From assembly GCA_002413455.1 (NCBI GenBank), contig DHXA01000059.1, forward strand, positions 1 to 8,389: DNA of 8,389 nt, read 5' to 3'. A program made the position numbers and the translations under genes. How positions within the stretch are numbered: position 1 is the first letter of the stretch; every line of letters starts with the position of its first letter. Source of the DNA: Rhodanobacter sp. UBA5168 (lineage in GTDB: Bacteria; Pseudomonadota; Gammaproteobacteria; Xanthomonadales; Rhodanobacteraceae). The notes beneath the pieces are model-generated. The model was not told the origin of the DNA. It did not search any database and saw only the letters and a program-made list of their open reading frames with translations. Positions 1-6,909 of this stretch are shown here, piece by piece.

Positions 1-4
1 TGAT

Positions 5-80
5 GGGTCGTTAGCTCAGTTGGTAGAGCAGTAGACTTTTAATCTATTGGTCCCGGGTTCGAATCCCGGACGACCCACCA
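5..80 (+). tRNA. tRNA-Lys (anticodon UUU)
   Basis: This 76-nt cloverleaf decodes lysine AAA/AAG codons. The acceptor arm GGGTCGT (5-11) pairs with ACGACCC near the 3' end, and the discriminator base is A. The D arm is GCTC/GAGC. The anticodon stem GTAGA/TCTAT encloses the loop CTTTTAA, with anticodon TTT at 38-40. The T arm has the canonical GGTTCGAATCC-type loop, and the 3' CCA is encoded. It closely resembles E. coli tRNA-Lys as I remember it. It appears as a single tRNA with its own terminator immediately downstream; its promoter must lie outside the window to the left. Confidence 0.97.
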
Positions 81-87
81 GTTTTTC

Positions 88-114
88 AGAGCGCCCGTCG
101 GGCGCTCTTTTTTT
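88..114 (+). terminator. Rho-independent terminator of the tRNA-Lys gene
   Basis: A perfect 9-bp stem, AGAGCGCCC (88-96) and GGGCGCTCT (100-108), closes a 3-nt GTC loop and runs into a seven-T tract (108-114). It begins 8 nt after the tRNA CCA end. On the opposite strand the stem is followed by GAAAAAC rather than a T tract, so it should stop plus-strand transcription only and not the facing histidine kinase transcript. Confidence 0.93.
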
Positions 115-138
115 GCCCGTCACGGATATACGTCCGGC

Positions 139-2043
139 TCAACGGTCGCTGTTGGCGGCGGCCCAGACCGAGATCAAGGTCGTGCGCAGTTGCTGCGGCG
201 AGACCGGTTTGTACAGCAACGGGATTTTCGCAGCGATGATTTCGCGCAGGCGATCGATGCGGGTTTCGCCGGTGATCAGCATCCGGGCGAATGGCTTCTC
301 GCCGTCGCGCTGGTAGTAGCGATCGAGTGCCGCAAATACGTCGAGCCCGCGTTCGCCGTCGCGCAGGTTCAGATCGGAAATCACGATGTCGGCAGGGCCG
401 GGCCATTGCTCGATGGCTTCCAGCGCCTGCAGCCGATCCTCGGCGACTGCCACGTCGCAACCCCAGCTGCGCAGCAGGAAGCGAATGCCGGAAAGGATCG
501 CCGGATCATCGTCCAGCACCAGCACGCGCCTACCGGTCAGGTCGGTAGGTGGGTCGTCGTCAAGGGCGACCATTTCCGATCGCGCGTCGGCCGCCAGTAG
601 CTGGAAATGGAACACGCTGCCCCGGCCCAGCCGGGACTTCACCAGGACCTGGGTGTCGAGCAGTTCCGCCAACCGCTGCACCGTGGCCAGACCCAGCCCC
701 AGACCGGAATGCGAGCCGTCGGCGAGGCCGGCGTCCAGATGGTCGTCGATGCGGTAGAACTCGTCGAACACGCTCGCCAAATGCTCTGGCGCGATGCCGC
801 TGCCGGTGTCCCACACCTCGATGCGCACGCGGCCGTCGCCGGCGCGCCGTGCGCCGACCACGGCGCCGCCATGATGGGTGAAGCGCAGCGCGTTGCTGAC
901 CAGGTTGTTGAGTATCCGGGTCAGCATGATGCGGTCGCTGCGCACCCACAGGCGGGTTGGGCGTGTATGAAGTTGCAAGTTGCGCTGTTCGGCCACCATG
1001 CCGAAATTGCGGTTGACCTCGGCAAAGACCTCGTCAAGCGGAAACTCGCTGATCTCCACCTGGATCGCACCGGTTTCCAGTCGCGAAAGGTCGAGAAGCT
1101 CGCTGAACAAGTGATCGAGCGACTGCACGCACTCCTGGATATGGGCGATCCGGTCCAGCCGCTGCGGATCGTGTTCGTCCACCGCCAAGGCGGAGGAGAA
1201 CAAGGTCAGCGCATAGAGCGGCTGGCGCAGGTCGTGCGAGGCTGCCGCCAGGAAGCGCGATCGGGCCACGCTGGCCGCTTCGAGTGCGGCATTCTTTCCG
1301 GCCAGTTCCAGCGTGGCCTGTTCGATCTGTTGCTCCATCCCGCGCTGCACTTCGAACAAGGTGGCTGCCGCATGGTTGAAGCCTTGCTGCAATTCGCCGA
1401 TCTCGGTGCGGTCGGTGACCGCCACGGCCACCTGGCGATCGCCCTGGCCGAGTTGTCGCACGGCGCCGGCCAGGTGAACCAGCGGCGCGCTGATCCAGCG
1501 TGCTGCCAGCCAGCCGATGACGCCCGCAATGAGCAGGCTCAGCAACAACGCGAACAGGGCATGGCGCTGACTGGCATGCTGTGCGGCGATCGCGTCGCGC
1601 AGGCTCACGTCCACCAGCACCGAGCCGAGCAGGGCATGGCCGGGCTGATCGCTGTCGACGACATCGCGCACCACGGTGAGGATGTCGTGCTGGCTATTGC
1701 TGTCGCCGGGTTCGCGATGGTCGGCGAGGATCTGGCCGGCTGCCGTACGGATCTGCACGCGCGTCACATGCGGCAGGTCACCGATCGAATCGGCGATGCG
1801 CAGCAACTCGCGCAGTTGCAGGTTGCGCAACGGCTGCACGCAGACCGAGGCGGTCTGTGTCGCGATGGCGTCGGCATTGCTCTGCGCCATCTGGCGCAGG
1901 CTGACGAGCTGGCGCTGGGTCAGCAAGGTCACCAGCAAAGCGGCCGTGATCAACGAAGGCACCAGTGCGACGAAGGCCAGCCGCTGCATCAGCGATGTGC
2001 GCTGCCATAACCGTATGGGCCAGGAGTTGGTCGCCATGTCCAT
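139..2043 (-). CDS. Hybrid sensor histidine kinase with C-terminal receiver domain (orphan)
   Basis: A 634-aa inner-membrane sensor kinase. TM1 (about 21-41) and TM2 (about 162-184) flank a periplasmic sensor region of about 120 residues that I cannot assign to a known ligand family. A HAMP-like linker and coiled coil (about 185-260) follow. The HisKA H-box is FLAAASHDLRQPLYAL with phospho-acceptor His270. The ATPase domain has an N-box (N384), G1 WDTGSGI, F-box FDEFYRID and G2 GLGLGLA. The receiver domain (about 506-630) has acidic residues 511-513, phospho-acceptor Asp557, Thr591 and Lys612, so all catalytic and phospho-acceptor residues look intact. I chose the ATG at 2043 because GGGGAG (2060-2055) lies 11 nt upstream; an in-frame TTG at 2076 and ATGs at 2067 and 2037 are alternatives. 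No separate response regulator lies in the window. The ASHDLRQPL H-box type is common in proteobacterial hybrid kinases. The signal and output are unknown. Confidence 0.93.
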   Translation of the reverse strand: MDMATNSWPIRLWQRTSLMQRLAFVALVPSLITAALLVTLLTQRQLVSLRQMAQSNADAIATQTASVCVQPLRNLQLRELLRIADSIGDLPHVTRVQIRTAAGQILADHREPGDSNSQHDILTVVRDVVDSDQPGHALLGSVLVDVSLRDAIAAQHASQRHALFALLLSLLIAGVIGWLAARWISAPLVHLAGAVRQLGQGDRQVAVAVTDRTEIGELQQGFNHAAATLFEVQRGMEQQIEQATLELAGKNAALEAASVARSRFLAAASHDLRQPLYALTLFSSALAVDEHDPQRLDRIAHIQECVQSLDHLFSELLDLSRLETGAIQVEISEFPLDEVFAEVNRNFGMVAEQRNLQLHTRPTRLWVRSDRIMLTRILNNLVSNALRFTHHGGAVVGARRAGDGRVRIEVWDTGSGIAPEHLASVFDEFYRIDDHLDAGLADGSHSGLGLGLATVQRLAELLDTQVLVKSRLGRGSVFHFQLLAADARSEMVALDDDPPTDLTGRRVLVLDDDPAILSGIRFLLRSWGCDVAVAEDRLQALEAIEQWPGPADIVISDLNLRDGERGLDVFAALDRYYQRDGEKPFARMLITGETRIDRLREIIAAKIPLLYKPVSPQQLRTTLISVWAAANSDR

Positions 2044-2177
2044 TCGCCCGGTATCTCCCCAGCGCATCGAGGTCAAACCAGTTGTCCATCCACGGCCATG
2101 TCGCTGTCACGGATGCCGCACAACACTAGCGCGAAACGAGCGAATTGACAGCTGCCGCCAACCGTGTCGGCGCGGGG

Positions 2178-2894
2178 TCAGTCGCTGTCTCTGCCGGTTT
2201 GTCGATAACGGCGGGTGAGGCGCTCGATCAGCAGCGGCAGTAGCGCCAGCAGCGCGATCGCGCCCAGCGGCAGCAGCACTCCGCGGTGCATGAACAGGCC
2301 GACGCCGAAGCTGTCGCTCTGGCTCATCGCATCGCCCAGCCCGGCGCCGATCGACGTCTCGAAGATCAAGGTGATGGTGCCGCCGAGCCAGCTGGCACCC
2401 AGAAACAGCCACAACGGGCAGCGCAGCCAGGCCAGCGCGACCGTGACCGCACCGAATGGCACCACCGGTACGAAGCGCAGAAACAAGGTATAGCTCACAG
2501 GGTGCCGCTCAAAGCCCAACCGCAGCCGCGCCACGATCGCCGGTGGCCGCCGGCTGCCGGGGCCAAACGCATAGCGGCTGGCCAGATAAAGGATCAGCGA
2601 ACCCAGCGTCAGTCCGACTGAAGAAGAGACGGTGGCATCGACCACCCCGAACGCGAAACCGCCGGCGAGAATCACCACGATGGTGCCGGGAATGCCGGTG
2701 GACACGGTGAGTGTCAGCAGGCCGATATAGGCCAGCCGACTCAGCCACGGGTGTGTGGCGATCTGTAGCTGCAATTCCGCCTGATGCACCACCAGCTGCC
2801 GGGGGCTCAGCTGATCGAGCGAGCCGGAGGCGAATAGCACGATGCCTGCCAGTATCAGCAGGGCCAACGGCAGCGCGGCGCGCCAGCGGCTCAA
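2178..2894 (-). CDS. TVP38/TMEM64-family (VTT domain) inner-membrane protein
   Basis: A predicted 238-aa polytopic membrane protein with an N-terminal helix (about 7-22), hydrophobic stretches at about 55-82, 85-106, 134-156 and 160-185, and a last helix at about 204-223 followed by a basic tail. The family signature is visible as TGIPGTIVVILAGGFAFG (66-83) and the FLRFVPVVPFG segment (138-148), typical of the SNARE-associated/VTT (DedA-like) superfamily. Members are integral membrane proteins implicated in lipid or membrane homeostasis; no specific substrate can be deduced here. No ATG exists in frame near the N-terminus, so I chose the TTG at 2894. It overlaps the TGA of the upstream deaminase gene (shared TTGA), which suggests translational coupling. 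The reading frame extends further upstream, but that part is arginine-rich shadow of the deaminase gene. The gene is the last of the glnS cluster. Confidence 0.85.
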   Translation of the reverse strand: MSRWRAALPLALLILAGIVLFASGSLDQLSPRQLVVHQAELQLQIATHPWLSRLAYIGLLTLTVSTGIPGTIVVILAGGFAFGVVDATVSSSVGLTLGSLILYLASRYAFGPGSRRPPAIVARLRLGFERHPVSYTLFLRFVPVVPFGAVTVALAWLRCPLWLFLGASWLGGTITLIFETSIGAGLGDAMSQSDSFGVGLFMHRGVLLPLGAIALLALLPLLIERLTRRYRQTGRDSD

Positions 2895-3451
2895 TACGAT
2901 GGGCCGCTGGCGCCGTAGATGGCCAGCACGCTGCGTGCCTGGTCGCGCTGGATATCGCGACGCACGGCGATGTGGCGGCGTTCCAGTTCGCCGATCCAGT
3001 CGGCCGGCAGCGGGCCTTCGTCGAATTCGGTGAGTTCCTCGACATCCTCGGCACGGGCGCCGATCAACAATTCGTCGATACCCGCCCATACGCTGGCGCC
3101 ATAGCACTGGCAGCAAGGCTGCGAACTGGTCGCCAGCACGTAATGGCCACCGTCCTCGTTCAGCCGATGCCGGCTGAGCCGCGCCTGGGCGATCATGATC
3201 GCCATCATTTCGGCGTGCGCGACCGAGCAGCTTTGCGGCACCACGCGATTCACGCCAACGGCGACCAGCCGGCCACTGTGGCTGTTGAACACGGCGGCGC
3301 CGAATGGGCCACCGCCGCCGCGCTCCACATTTTGCCGCGACAGCTCGATCGCCAGCCCGACCCGCTCCTCGTCGGCCTGGTAACGCCGGTTGCTGTCGGC
3401 AATATCGCCGATCCACGGTGGCAAGGTCAGATGGATTTGCAGCGGCAGCAT
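2891..3451 (-). CDS. Zinc-dependent nucleoside/guanine deaminase-like protein (CMP/dCMP deaminase fold)
   Basis: A 186-aa cytosolic enzyme of the cytidine/deoxycytidylate deaminase superfamily. The zinc site is complete: HAE (His79, catalytic Glu81) and PCxxC as QPCCQC (Cys113, Cys116). A GGGGPFGAAVF strand (45-55) precedes it, as in guanine deaminases and tRNA-adenosine deaminases. Hydrolytic removal of an amino group from a purine or pyrimidine base or nucleoside is therefore well supported, but the substrate is not. It is longer than typical TadA, and the C-terminal 60 residues look unlike TadA, so guanine deaminase or an uncharacterised nucleoside deaminase is more likely. The ATG at 3451 is preceded by GGAG at 3462-3459 (7-nt spacing); an in-frame extension to 3505 would run into glnS and lacks support. 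It starts 29 nt after the glnS stop and overlaps the next gene by 4 nt, so it is probably co-transcribed with both. Confidence 0.88.
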   Translation of the reverse strand: MLPLQIHLTLPPWIGDIADSNRRYQADEERVGLAIELSRQNVERGGGGPFGAAVFNSHSGRLVAVGVNRVVPQSCSVAHAEMMAIMIAQARLSRHRLNEDGGHYVLATSSQPCCQCYGASVWAGIDELLIGARAEDVEELTEFDEGPLPADWIGELERRHIAVRRDIQRDQARSVLAIYGASGPSY

Positions 3452-3480
3452 GCGATTGCTCCGTTCGTGACGCGGACCGG

Positions 3481-5268
3481 TTACTGGCCGGCCTGCTTGG
3501 TCCATGCGTCGCGCAATGTCACAGTGCGGTTGAACACGGGTGCGTCGGGGCGATGATCAATACGGTCGGCCACGAAGTAGCCCAGCCGCTCGAACTGGAA
3601 GCGCTGCTCCGGCTCGACGCTGGCGGCGGCGGGTTCCAGCCATGCCTGAACCACGCGCTTGGCCTGCGGGTTGACGTGGTCCAGCCAGCTCTTGCCGTCT
3701 TCCTCGCTGTCCGGCGCGGCCACGCTGAACAGGCGGTCGTAGATGCGCACCTCGGTGGCGACGGCGTGCTTCGCGCTGACCCAGTGGATGGTGCCTTTCA
3801 CCTTGCGGTCGGCGCCGGGCATGCCGTGGCGTGTTTCCGGATCGAGCGTGCAGTGCAGCTCGGTCAGGTTGCCGTCGGCGTCCTTGACCAGCTGCTCGCA
3901 CTTGATGATGCCGACACCGCGCAGGCGCACTTCACCATCCGGCTTCAGGCGGTGAAAGCCTTTTGGCGGCACTTCGGCGAAATCCTCGCGTTCGATCCAC
4001 AGCTCGCGTGCAAACGGCACCGCGCGCGTACCGAAACTGTCGTCCTTCGGGTGGTTGGCGAAGGCCAGTGTTTCCTCATGGCCTTCCGGCAGGTTCGTCA
4101 GTACCAGTTTCAGTGGATCCAGCACCGCCATCCGGCGCGCCGCCGTGGCGTCCAGATCTTCGCGGATGCAACCTTCCAGGATCGCGTAGTCGATCACGCT
4201 GTTCTGCTTGCTCACGCCGACGCGGTCGATCAGCAGGCGCAACCCGGCCGGGGTGAAGCCCCGCCGGCGCAGGCCGCGCAGCGTATTCATGCGCGGGTCG
4301 TCCCAGCCATCGACAAAACTCTCGCTCACCAGCTGCGCCAGCTTGCGCTTGCTGGTGATGCAGTAGCTGAGGTTGAGTCGCGAGAATTCTATTTGCCGCG
4401 GCTTGGCCGGTACCGTCGGCAGGCCGGCGTCGAGCAGCGGCTGCCACAGTTCGGGATGATTCGGCAGGTCGACCTTGTCGACGAACCAGTCGTACAGCGG
4501 CCGGTGATCCTCGAACTCCAGCGTGCACAGCGAATGGGTGATGCCTTCCAGCGCATCGGACAGGCAGTGCGCGTAGTCGTACATCGGATAGATCGGCCAG
4601 GCGTCGCCGGTGTTCTGGTGAGCGATCTTGCGGATGCGGTAGATCGCCGGGTCGCGCATGTTGATGTTGCCGGCGCTCATGTCGATCTTCGCGCGCAGCG
4701 TCCTGCTGCCGTCGGCGAACTCGCCCGCGCGCATGCGGCGGAACAGGTCCAGATTCTCCGCCACGCTGCGCTCGCGGTGCGGCGAGTTGCGTCCGCCCTG
4801 GGTCAACGTGCCGCGGTACTCGCGCATCTGCTCGGCATCGAGATCATCGACGTAGGCCACGCCGTCCTCGATCAACTTCAGCGCGCAGCGGTAGAACACT
4901 TCGAAATAGTCCGATGCATGGCGCAATTCGTGCCATTCGAAGCCCAGCCAGCGCACGTCGTCCTTGATGCCTTCGACGAACTCGGGATCTTCCTTGCCGG
5001 GGTTGGTGTCGTCCAGGCGCAGGTTGCACCAGCCGTCGAATTCGGCGGCGATACCGAAGCTCAGGCAGATCGCCTTGGCATGGCCGATGTGCAGATAGCC
5101 GTTCGGCTCTGGCGGAAAGCGGGTGTGGATGGCCTGGTGCCTGCCCGCGGCGAGATCGTCGCGCACGATTTGCCGGATGAAATCCTGATGGGGGGCCGGC
5201 TGCGGAGCCGCCTGGTGCACGGTGGCCGTTGGCGTGGCGAGTGCGGTGGCGGGGTTGTCGGTCGACAT
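3481..5268 (-). CDS. glnS: Glutaminyl-tRNA synthetase
   Basis: A 595-aa class I aminoacyl-tRNA synthetase that charges tRNA-Gln with glutamine in the cytosol. The first class I signature is [13 protein letters not shown] with HIGH at 60-63. The KMSKS-type loop is ITSKRKL at 304-310, with Thr where E. coli has Met. Other hallmark segments are [48 protein letters not shown] and the C-terminal [11 protein letters not shown], covering the catalytic core and both anticodon-binding beta-barrels. Compared with E. coli GlnRS as I recall it (about 554 aa), there is an Ala/Pro/Thr-rich N-terminal extension of about 20 residues and an insertion of about 18 residues near 272-289. The start is the ATG at 5268; the longer frame to 5394 is not needed for homology. 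It heads a minus-strand cluster with the deaminase and TVP38-like genes. Confidence 0.98.
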   Translation of the reverse strand: MSTDNPATALATPTATVHQAAPQPAPHQDFIRQIVRDDLAAGRHQAIHTRFPPEPNGYLHIGHAKAICLSFGIAAEFDGWCNLRLDDTNPGKEDPEFVEGIKDDVRWLGFEWHELRHASDYFEVFYRCALKLIEDGVAYVDDLDAEQMREYRGTLTQGGRNSPHRERSVAENLDLFRRMRAGEFADGSRTLRAKIDMSAGNINMRDPAIYRIRKIAHQNTGDAWPIYPMYDYAHCLSDALEGITHSLCTLEFEDHRPLYDWFVDKVDLPNHPELWQPLLDAGLPTVPAKPRQIEFSRLNLSYCITSKRKLAQLVSESFVDGWDDPRMNTLRGLRRRGFTPAGLRLLIDRVGVSKQNSVIDYAILEGCIREDLDATAARRMAVLDPLKLVLTNLPEGHEETLAFANHPKDDSFGTRAVPFARELWIEREDFAEVPPKGFHRLKPDGEVRLRGVGIIKCEQLVKDADGNLTELHCTLDPETRHGMPGADRKVKGTIHWVSAKHAVATEVRIYDRLFSVAAPDSEEDGKSWLDHVNPQAKRVVQAWLEPAAASVEPEQRFQFERLGYFVADRIDHRPDAPVFNRTVTLRDAWTKQAGQ

Positions 5269-5303
5269 CGGGTGGGGCTCGCAGGCGGTAGCGGAAACAC
5301 CCA

Positions 5304-5309
5304 AGTTTA
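5304..5309 (-). promoter_or_regulatory. Candidate -10 element for glnS
   Basis: On the minus strand, TAAACT matches the sigma-70 -10 consensus at four of six positions. It would place transcription start about 29 nt before the glnS ATG. No convincing -35 box sits 16-18 bp upstream, so this is a weak prediction resting on position in the divergent 115-bp gap. Confidence 0.27.
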
Positions 5310-5347
5310 CCCTGTCGCCGCCATCGGGCGCAGGCTGCCGGGACGCC

Positions 5348-5376
5348 TTGCCCCGCGTGGCCGCGCGGGTTAGCGT
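5348..5376 (+). promoter_or_regulatory. Candidate promoter of the DUF2007-apt pair
   Basis: TTGCCC (5348-5353) and TAGCGT (5371-5376) are separated by exactly 17 bp, in the divergent gap opposite glnS. The -10 box ends only 7 nt before the ATG at 5384, so the predicted transcript would be leaderless or nearly so. The weak Shine-Dalgarno match upstream of that ATG agrees with this but does not prove it. Confidence 0.3.
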
Positions 5377-5383
5377 GCAGGCC

Positions 5384-5659
5384 ATGCACATCATCTATCG
5401 CGCGGAAAACCTGTTCGATGCCCATCTGGTGAAGGATGCGCTGGAAGCAGAGGGCATCCCGGCATTTATCGCCGGCGAATACCTCACCGGTGCGGTGGGC
5501 CAGCTGCCAGCCATGGACTACATCGCGGTGATGGTGCCCGAATCCAGCCTGGCCGTGGCCCGGGGGATCGTGAGCGAAGTCGAAGCCCGGCTCAGCGAGG
5601 CGCGGCTGGCCATTCAGGACGACGATCTCTCCGGCGATCCGCTGACCGCACCTTGCTGA
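5384..5659 (+). CDS. Small DUF2007-family protein (putative signal-transducing domain)
   Basis: A 91-aa soluble protein with no signal peptide or membrane helix. It opens with [20 protein letters not shown], continues with [22 protein letters not shown], and has a [15 protein letters not shown] strand-helix. This is the one-domain pattern of DUF2007 proteins (Pfam PF09413, annotated only as a putative prokaryotic signal-transducing protein), with a compact alpha/beta fold in which residues 8-22 form the first helix. The biochemical role is unknown. The ATG at 5384 begins exactly at the conserved domain start; the frame is open further upstream, but that part crosses the glnS promoter region and looks non-coding. 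The gene ends 49 nt before apt on the same strand, so co-transcription is likely. The acidic C-terminal tail has no recognised motif. Confidence 0.85.
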   Translation: MHIIYRAENLFDAHLVKDALEAEGIPAFIAGEYLTGAVGQLPAMDYIAVMVPESSLAVARGIVSEVEARLSEARLAIQDDDLSGDPLTAPC

Positions 5660-5708
5660 TCGAAGCGGCCCCGCCGATACCCAGTTTGCGACGCCTTCGG
5701 GAAACCTC

Positions 5709-6227
5709 ATGCAAGATCTCGCCGCACTGATTCGCGCCGTGCCGGATTTCCCCAGCCCCGGCGTGATGTTCCGTGATGTCTCCCCGTTGCTCGCCGATGC
5801 CGGCGCCTTTGCCCGTTGCATCGATGCACTGGCCGAGCCGTGGCAGGGCAGCGGCATGCAGGCGGTAGGCGGCATCGAGGCGCGCGGCTTCATCTTCGGC
5901 GCCGCGCTGGCGCAGAAACTGCACGCCGGTTTCGTCCCCCTGCGCAAACCCGGCAAGCTGCCGCCGCTAGTGGTGTCGGTGGATTATCAGCTGGAATACG
6001 GCAGCGATCGACTGCAGGCTCAGCGCGATGCGCTGAAGCCCGTAGAGCGGGTATTGCTGATCGACGACGTGCTGGCCACCGGCGGAACCTTGGCGGCGGC
6101 ACGGCTGCTGGTCGAGCAGCTCGGCGCCGACTTGGTGGGCGCCAGCGTGGTCATCGAACTGCCCGGACTGCAAGGGCGGGACCGCTGGCGAGGCGACAAA
6201 CCGCTGCATAGCCTGTTGCGTTATTGA
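5709..6227 (+). CDS. apt: Adenine phosphoribosyltransferase
   Basis: A 172-aa cytosolic purine-salvage enzyme that converts adenine plus PRPP to AMP and pyrophosphate. The N-terminus has the APRT pattern VPDFPSPGVMFRDVSPLL. This is followed by GGIEARGFIFGAALA (54-68), the flexible-loop region PLRKPGKLPP (77-86), and LEYGSD (95-100). The type I PRPP-binding motif VLLIDDVLATGGT (115-127) is intact, including both acidic residues. The length matches bacterial Apt (about 170-185 aa). The ATG at 5709 is preceded by GGGA (5699-5702) at 6-nt spacing. It lies 49 nt downstream of the DUF2007 gene. No terminator with a T tract is visible in the 80-bp convergent gap before the next gene. Confidence 0.97.
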   Translation: MQDLAALIRAVPDFPSPGVMFRDVSPLLADAGAFARCIDALAEPWQGSGMQAVGGIEARGFIFGAALAQKLHAGFVPLRKPGKLPPLVVSVDYQLEYGSDRLQAQRDALKPVERVLLIDDVLATGGTLAAARLLVEQLGADLVGASVVIELPGLQGRDRWRGDKPLHSLLRY

Positions 6228-6307
6228 CCTGCACCGACCACTTGCGCCATCGGCCATGCCGTAAGCGACGAGCGCAAACCGATTCGCTGCAAAATTCGCC
6301 GCGACGC

Positions 6308-6907
6308 TTACGGTGCCACCACGCCCAGGCTCTCCACATAGATCAATTCGCACGCCCCCGCGCCGGTATCGTCACGCGTCATCGAGGTGTTCCAGTGCCA
6401 GCCGTCGCTGCGGCTGGCGTCGACCAGGAAGCCTTCGATATGGATCACCTGCCCCTGGCGCACCTGTTCGAGCTGGTGTTTCACGTTGGGATCGGCGGGG
6501 ATCATGTGCATGTTCGCGCTGGACGTTTCGATTTCGCGGCGCGGGATCGGAAACTCGTTCACATGCCAATAGTAGAAGCGGCCGGACTGGGTGATGTCGA
6601 CTTTCGCCAGTACGTCGGTGTCGGACATGCGACCCCAGCCCAGCGCGAGATCCTCCGGAACCAGCTCGGCATCGGCGCTCCACGAGTAATCCTTGCGCGA
6701 CAGCACGCGCGCGGTGATGTCGAAATGGGCACGCGTGGTCAGCGTGACGTCGCCGCGCTGCAGTTGCGCGCCGTGGTCGAGGTCGACCTGTTCGGGCACG
6801 TCGGCCGCAAGCACGCCAGGCAGCGGGTGCAGCGGGCGGTGTCGCCAGTGCGATAGCGCACCCAGTATCACCAGCAGCAGGAGGGCGCCGATCAGGAGCT
6901 TGCGCAT
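6308..6907 (-). CDS. Membrane-anchored or secreted conserved hypothetical protein, coupled to oxyR
   Basis: A 199-aa protein with a basic-hydrophobic N-terminus, MRKLLIGALLLLVILGALS, that acts as an uncleaved anchor or signal sequence; no lipobox is visible. The rest is a soluble domain, probably periplasmic, with a recognisable block of conserved-looking motifs: ALGWGRMSD (88-96), RFYYWHVNEFPIPRREIE (110-127), SANMHMIPADPNVKHQL (130-146), VIHIEGFLVDA (154-164) and ELIYVESLG (187-195). I recall similar hypothetical proteins in many proteobacteria, but I know no function and claim none. It starts 2 nt after the oxyR stop (TGAGTATG), so translation is probably coupled. In Xanthomonas a gene called orfX directly follows oxyR; this could be its counterpart, but I could not align the two. 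A stress-envelope role would be speculation. Confidence 0.82.
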   Translation of the reverse strand: MRKLLIGALLLLVILGALSHWRHRPLHPLPGVLAADVPEQVDLDHGAQLQRGDVTLTTRAHFDITARVLSRKDYSWSADAELVPEDLALGWGRMSDTDVLAKVDITQSGRFYYWHVNEFPIPRREIETSSANMHMIPADPNVKHQLEQVRQGQVIHIEGFLVDASRSDGWHWNTSMTRDDTGAGACELIYVESLGVVAP

Positions 6908-6909
6908 AC

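Noticed and set aside
607..2010. Open frame of 467 codons on the plus strand opposite the histidine kinase
   Set aside because: Antisense shadow of a kinase with all domains intact. The translation is rich in Gln, His and Ala, with no domain pattern and no start context.
2156..2172. Hairpin just after the TVP38-like gene as a terminator of the glnS cluster
   Set aside because: CGCCAA/TCGGCG forms only a six-pair stem with one wobble, and no T tract follows on the minus strand.
2895..3416. N-terminal extension of the TVP38-like frame
   Set aside because: The translation is almost entirely Arg/Gly/Ala/Pro-rich and lies in a second frame of the deaminase gene, so it is not part of the membrane protein.
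3304..5373. Open frame of 689 codons on the plus strand opposite glnS
   Set aside because: It is antisense to a clearly identified glnS and the deaminase. Its composition (His, Ala, Arg, Val rich) is typical of high-GC antisense frames, and no family is recognisable.
6242..6277. TTGCGC/GCGCAA inverted repeat in the apt convergent gap as a bidirectional terminator
   Set aside because: The stem is 6 bp with a 24-nt interior and neither strand has a T tract after it, so there is no support for intrinsic termination.
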